Source: JAKASV01 sp964595035 (GTDB lineage Bacteria > Babelota > Babeliae > Babelales > Vermiphilaceae). Taken from it: a stretch of DNA of 9,684 bases. Below are positions 6,285 through 9,684 of the stretch, in pieces. Made by a program: the position numbers and the translations under genes. Position 1 is the first letter of the stretch, and each line of letters starts with the position of its first letter. The DNA lies in NCBI GenBank assembly GCA_964595035.1, contig CAZQNW010000039.1, forward strand, positions 1 to 9,684. Reading direction: 5' to 3'. The notes beneath the pieces were generated by a model. It saw only the letters and a list, made by a program, of their open reading frames with translations, was not told where the DNA came from and searched no databases.

Positions 6285-9200
6285 CTATTTAATGGTAACT
6301 ATAACAGGGTTACTACGAGTTCCTTGAGCATCGATGCTATAGATGTAATAAATATACTGAGAATAAGGGTTAACGTTGTGCTGACAGTATGTTAATGGTT
6401 CGTCAGCAGCGATAGTGGCAACAGGTGTATCAAGATTAGGAAATACGTAAATTGCATACGAAATTGGTGTTGGTGTGCCCGGTTCATATGCGGGATTTTG
6501 CCAACTGATACAATTATCTGTGATTGCTCTTCGTGGAAGTCGTGTTATCTGTTTTTTTGCCTGTATATCTGTTGCTTGACCCGGTTGAGGGAGCGCTTGT
6601 TCACGCATATGTACTTGTAATATATCTTCAGAGGTGTCTGTTGAAGGTCCGCGTGTTGTTGTGGTACGCGTTGTACGTGTTAATGTCGTTATCTGGCGTG
6701 TACCGTTCCAATTGGTTGCCGAGCCAATATTGGTTACGTAGCCTTCAACAGTAAATGTTTCCGGATCAAAAATTTCTTCGGTAAAGCCGTTTACTTGTGC
6801 GATTTCGATGGCGGTCGTGGGCGTTTCTGTTGCGCTGAGTGTTTTTGTTATGAGGTTATTGCGTGTTGTAGTGCGTGTTCTTGTTGTGGTTGTGGTTGTG
6901 CGAGTTCCGCGTGAACCGCCAAGGCCTATTGCCGGAATTGATACTTCAATTAAATCCTCAAGATCATCGACGTCTCTCAAAAATTTATCAACAGTTTTAA
7001 CAGAGCTGGTTCTCGTTGCTGTTAGAGCTTGCCAGACATTACTTGTATGATCAAATCGATAACTTATTGGCTTCTTCTGATTTTGAATTGTCCATGTCAA
7101 AATACTGTTTCCAGCACTATCGATCGTGAAGGCTAAGGATTTTACGGGTGTTTCTGCCGGTATGCGGTCTAATGTTTCGGTATTGGCAATCGGATCAAAT
7201 GTAGTCCATTGTTCTTCAGTATCGAGAGCTTTGAAGCTTGTTGCTTGAATTAAGAAACTTCCATCTGTTGAATCTGTTGCAACCCAAGCAAATAATGTTG
7301 CTCCAAATGAATCGGATTGCACGACGGGTGTTATAGTACTTACAAGGTCTAAGCCGTCTTCAGAAAGGTAACGGTAACCAATAAGTAATTGACCGGGTTC
7401 AGCATAGTTTGCTTGCGCCCGTATGATGCCGTTATTTTGAATAAGCCATAGCAAAGCTCGCGCGAATGTATTGGAAATTGCCTGTTGTGTAAGTATAGCA
7501 TCTGCCGGCGAGGCTTGTTCAAGTGAAATAGTTTGTCTTGTTATCCCAGGTGAACGGGTAGTGGTTGTAGTTGTGCGTCCGGTGAACGTGGTGCGTGTCA
7601 GCGAGTCGATGAAACAGAATGAGAGATTTATTGTATTAGGATCGTCTGCGCGTGTTGTGCGTGTTGTTGTTGTGGTTGTTCCGATGCGAGGCAATATCGG
7701 AAGTTGTCCGGGTTCAGATATGACTATTGTTGTAGGAAGTTCAGAGGCGTTAATCGTTCTTGTTGTTGTGGTAGTCGTTGTTGTTCTTGTGCGTGTCGTA
7801 CGTGTGAATGTTGTAAGATACGCGGTAATGTCAGGGTTTTCTGTTGTTGTACGTGTTCTTGCTGTATATACAATACCATGATTACCATAACCGTCGGTTG
7901 CTCCTGCAATTTCGTATGCAAATAAACTGTCCGGAGATACCTGAATTTGTTCCCAGGCAGTTTCGGCTGTATCGGGATAATGTACAAATGTATACACTAT
8001 ACCGTCGCTGATAATGTCAACAAAGAAAACACCTTCACCATTTGAGGAAACTGAAAAAGCTGATGCTGTTCCAAGAGTTACTAATTTGCTCACCAACTCA
8101 GGAACTTCATATGCGCGGGTAGCAAAAAGATTCGATAGTGGAAATCCCCAAGAAGCTGCTGCCTGATGAGTATTGTTGATTGCTATATTAGGTGCAAATC
8201 CATCAAGCCCTATAAGGGAAATATCATGAGCGAGATACCAACTTCTATCGGATGAATTTTGGCTTACTTGAATAATCAAGTCAATTGTTGTATCCGGATT
8301 TTCTTTTGTTCTGTACCATATGGCAATAGCGTTACCATTGGTATCCATGGCAAGGTTAGGTGCTTCCGCGTTTTGAGAAACAGGTGAAATACGTATTGCA
8401 GGCAAACTCCAGGAATTGGTAGTTGCGGTAAAATGTGTAGAATATATTGCTGAGCCATCAACAGTATTTTGTTGCCATAATGCGACAGCATTACCGTTGT
8501 TATCCATAGCCACATGAGGAACTATGTACTCTATTAATTCATCTGAGGTTAATATTTCAGGAGCTTGCCATCCTGTGCCATGTGCGTATAGACAAACTTG
8601 AACAGACCTATTACTTTGACTAAGCCATATTGCCATGGCATTACCAGCATAGTTTCCTTGTGATGTTTTTGTTGCTGCTATCGCTGGGAAACTACTTGAT
8701 GCTATATCCGAAGAAATTGTTGTAATATTTGACCATCCGGCAGGCCATCCTTGTTCCGGTTCGTAGCGTGCTGATCGTAATTCTCCCAATATAACATTGT
8801 TCCATGTAACAATTGCGTTTCCTAAGCCATCAAATGTAACATTTGCTTGTGTGGGTATCAATTGTTCAGAAATGCTATGCGCGTCTGTCCATGCATTATC
8901 CCAACCATAAAGAATAAAGTTTTGTTTTGTAAAGTACCTTGCTAGTATTCCTGAAAAAAGTTGTGGCCATACGATCATGCCATTTCCTGTATTATCCATT
9001 GCTATGCGAACAGAGTTGATAACTCCATTTCCAAGTTGTTTTTCTTGAGTCCAGCCGTTTGCCCATCCTGCGGATGCGTCAAAGTATGCGGCATATACAT
9101 TCTGTGAATTCACAAGCCACGCAACAATGACATTACCGTTTCCATCCATGGCAATTTCAGGATTGGTTGTAATGTTGCCAAAACTTGAAAGTCGTTTAGG

Positions 9201-9464
9201 GGTAGCCCATGTATCGGTTTTTTTTGTGTAATGCGTAGTCCATACTGCATAGGAACTGTCAGGGGCCAGTTGTGTCCAAGTAAGAACAATGTTGCCGGTA
9301 GAGTCTATTGCCAGGGTAGGACTGTTTTTATCAGCTGTAGCATCCGCAATTTGGATTGGCATTTCAAAGCCAAGCTGTGGAGTTTCTTGTGCCCATATCC
9401 CATGGCTTAATAATCCAATGCTACCTATGCAACATAATAGTTGCACAAGAATTTTGTGCATCAT
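6285..9464 (-). CDS. Exported propeller-type repeat protein with Thr/Arg-rich inserts and FN3-like C-terminus, 1059 residues
   Basis: Function unknown. Signal peptide at 1-25 (…GIWA|QET). Residues about 45-445 hold eight well-kept repeats of about 52 residues, each with a core such as AMDNNGNAVALW; cores start near 51, 103, 153, 208, 261, 317, 370 and 426. Weaker copies follow at 469 and 518, then 719 and 778 (FTIDSAGNSILTW). The middle and C-terminal parts are broken by five Thr/Arg tracts (536-570, 596-605, 623-637, 854-868, 929-938). Residues about 960-1059 look like a fibronectin type III domain: CISWQNP, ISYAIYVFP, YCQHNVNPYSQYIYYIYSIDAQG, SNPVIVTI, with Cys985 and Cys1027 able to pair. 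A QWTTFDP motif at 752-758 echoes the W-x-x-W-x-P turns of the 425-residue paralogue. Two ATGs are in tandem; AGGAG lies 3 bases from the first (9464) and 6 from the second (9461), so translation may begin at either. Secretion to the surface is inferred. Confidence 0.85.
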   Translation of the reverse strand: MMHKILVQLLCCIGSIGLLSHGIWAQETPQLGFEMPIQIADATADKNSPTLAIDSTGNIVLTWTQLAPDSSYAVWTTHYTKKTDTWATPKRLSSFGNITTNPEIAMDGNGNVIVAWLVNSQNVYAAYFDASAGWANGWTQEKQLGNGVINSVRIAMDNTGNGMIVWPQLFSGILARYFTKQNFILYGWDNAWTDAHSISEQLIPTQANVTFDGLGNAIVTWNNVILGELRSARYEPEQGWPAGWSNITTISSDIASSSFPAIAATKTSQGNYAGNAMAIWLSQSNRSVQVCLYAHGTGWQAPEILTSDELIEYIVPHVAMDNNGNAVALWQQNTVDGSAIYSTHFTATTNSWSLPAIRISPVSQNAEAPNLAMDTNGNAIAIWYRTKENPDTTIDLIIQVSQNSSDRSWYLAHDISLIGLDGFAPNIAINNTHQAAASWGFPLSNLFATRAYEVPELVSKLVTLGTASAFSVSSNGEGVFFVDIISDGIVYTFVHYPDTAETAWEQIQVSPDSLFAYEIAGATDGYGNHGIVYTARTRTTTENPDITAYLTTFTRTTRTRTTTTTTTTRTINASELPTTIVISEPGQLPILPRIGTTTTTTRTTRADDPNTINLSFCFIDSLTRTTFTGRTTTTTTRSPGITRQTISLEQASPADAILTQQAISNTFARALLWLIQNNGIIRAQANYAEPGQLLIGYRYLSEDGLDLVSTITPVVQSDSFGATLFAWVATDSTDGSFLIQATSFKALDTEEQWTTFDPIANTETLDRIPAETPVKSLAFTIDSAGNSILTWTIQNQKKPISYRFDHTSNVWQALTATRTSSVKTVDKFLRDVDDLEDLIEVSIPAIGLGGSRGTRTTTTTTRTRTTTRNNLITKTLSATETPTTAIEIAQVNGFTEEIFDPETFTVEGYVTNIGSATNWNGTRQITTLTRTTRTTTTRGPSTDTSEDILQVHMREQALPQPGQATDIQAKKQITRLPRRAITDNCISWQNPAYEPGTPTPISYAIYVFPNLDTPVATIAADEPLTYCQHNVNPYSQYIYYIYSIDAQGTRSNPVIVTIK
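6651..6680 (-). repeat. Thr/Arg tract 5 in the 1059-residue protein
   Basis: Codes for TRTTRTTTTR (residues 929-938). Codons are mixed: aca, acg, acc for Thr and cgt, cgc for Arg. It follows GTRQITTL and precedes a Gly-Pro, so it sits in a probable linker before the FN3-like domain. Confidence 0.8.
6861..6905 (-). repeat. Thr/Arg tract 4 in the 1059-residue protein
   Basis: Codes for TRTTTTTTRTRTTTR (residues 854-868) after GLGGSRG. Codons used are aca, acc and act for Thr and cgc and aga for Arg, so the DNA is only loosely repetitive. Confidence 0.82.
7554..7598 (-). repeat. Thr/Arg tract 3 in the 1059-residue protein
   Basis: Codes for TRTTFTGRTTTTTTR (residues 623-637). All of aca, acc, act and acg are used for Thr, and cgc and cgt for Arg, the most varied codon choice of the five tracts. 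Confidence 0.82.
7650..7679 (-). repeat. Thr/Arg tract 2 in the 1059-residue protein
   Basis: Codes for TTTTTTRTTR (residues 596-605). Mostly aca with one acc, and cgc for both Arg, the most DNA-repetitive tract of the set. Confidence 0.8.
7755..7859 (-). repeat. Thr/Arg tract 1 (two-part) in the 1059-residue protein
   Basis: Residues 536-570. A short RTRTTT is followed by a 10-residue strand-like stretch (NPDITAYLTT region) and then the longest run, TRTTRTRTTTTTTTTRT. Thr codons aca, acg, act and acc and Arg codons aga, cgt and cgc are interspersed. The tract interrupts a degenerate propeller repeat. Confidence 0.82.
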
Positions 9465-9514
9465 CTTCTCCTTTTAATGAGAGGTTATAAAAAATACAGT
9501 ACTTGCGTATTTAA

Positions 9515-9544
9515 GATATACTGATTAATGAAGGTCGAGGTCAA
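9515..9544 (-). promoter_or_regulatory. Sigma70-type promoter of the propeller/barrel operon
   Basis: On the minus strand, -35 TTGACC (9539-9544) and -10 TATATC (9515-9520) are 18 bp apart. A start near 9508 would leave a leader of about 44 bases ending in AAAAGGAGA before the ATG pair. It lies between the transposase remnant and the 1059-residue gene and is the best promoter match in this gap. Confidence 0.55.
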
Positions 9545-9610
9545 GAAAATACATATGTTAACGCGAATTCGATAAATATCAGTTAGATAGGTATGGTTGT
9601 TCTGAAGGCG

Positions 9611-9682
9611 CTAATGAAGGCTTGTTTGATTGGATATATAACCTCGATCACCAAAGAGTTTTCCCCATAAACCATGGGTAAC
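9611..9682 (-). pseudogene. IS982-like transposase remnant
   Basis: The minus-strand frame entering at the right edge reads THGLWGKLFGDRGYISNQTSLH and stops at TAG 9611-9613. GKLFGDRGYIS (or GDKGYIS) is, from memory, a strongly conserved block of IS982-family DDE transposases, preceding the last catalytic acidic residue. Family members continue for roughly 80-100 residues beyond it (LITK.RKNMK, ..LRKR..IE..), and none of that is seen in the next 150 bp in any frame. The copy is therefore 3'-truncated and inactive as it stands. How much of its N-terminal part survives lies beyond the window. Confidence 0.62.
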
Positions 9683-9684
9683 CT

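Noticed and set aside
6651..7859. Simple microsatellite or CRISPR-like array
   Set aside because: Units are not identical, there are no regular spacers, and codons vary, so neither a perfect short tandem repeat nor an array of direct repeats is present.
6808..7881. Plus-strand open frames rich in Val (6808-7050 and 7471-7881)
   Set aside because: They are the antisense of the Thr/Arg tracts: Thr/Arg codons read backwards give Val/Arg/Leu runs. No ribosome site or protein-like composition outside those runs.
9592..9672. Short plus-strand frame near the right edge (about 26 codons)
   Set aside because: No ribosome site and antisense to the transposase remnant.
9583..9684. Another minus-strand open frame at the right edge (ending at TAA 9583-9585)
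   Set aside because: It overlaps the IS982-like fragment in a different frame and shows no recognisable motif; the transposase frame is the better reading.

Overview
The window reads as part of the genome of an intracellular, reduced-genome Gram-negative-type bacterium. The best guess is Candidatus Dependentiae (TM6/Babeliae). This is an inference from protein style: many short signal peptides, exported repeat proteins with (M)D-x-x-GN-x-x-x-x-W blades, an OMP ending in -Phe with a GYF-P-(Q/D)-K-x-LR start, a eukaryote-like cytosolic phospholipase A2 fold, and an ankyrin/F-box-like protein tail at the left edge. No ribosomal RNA or other phylogenetic marker is present, so the assignment rests on memory of these families and is moderate at best.

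Layout, left to right. Positions 2-196 (+) hold the 3' end of a gene entering from outside. Its end overlaps, tail to tail, the 3' end of an alanine racemase gene (alr) on the minus strand (100-1368). A 23-bp palindrome lies inside the overlap. An AT-rich gap (1369-1626) forms the alr leader. Everything from 1627 to 9464 is on the minus strand and encodes five proteins, all with N-terminal signal peptides. In transcription order these are: a 1059-residue beta-propeller-type repeat protein with Thr/Arg-rich inserts and a fibronectin-III-like C-terminus (6285-9464); a 213-residue cysteine-rich outer-membrane beta-barrel (5630-6271); a 425-residue propeller paralogue (4321-5598); a 615-residue exported cPLA2/patatin-superfamily lipase (2404-4251); and a 199-residue exported Hsp20-like chaperone (1680-2279). 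At the right edge, 9611-9682 (-) is a remnant of an IS982-like transposase.

Transcription. The two propeller genes and the barrel gene are 13 and 31 bp apart and look like one operon. It would be driven by a sigma70-like promoter at 9515-9544 and closed by a GC-rich hairpin at 4287-4315. The lipase follows that hairpin and may be transcribed by read-through or by a weak promoter overlapping the hairpin. The Hsp20-like gene has its own good promoter (TTGATT-N17-TATTAT) and a textbook intrinsic terminator.

Working together (inference). The region looks like an envelope/secretion locus: a barrel that could be disulfide-crosslinked, two large propeller proteins for the surface or periplasm, a lipase able to attack host-type phospholipids, and a periplasmic-type holdase. 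The least familiar element is the set of five in-frame Thr/Arg tracts in the 1059-residue protein. They are written with mixed synonymous codons, so they are not simple DNA slippage products.
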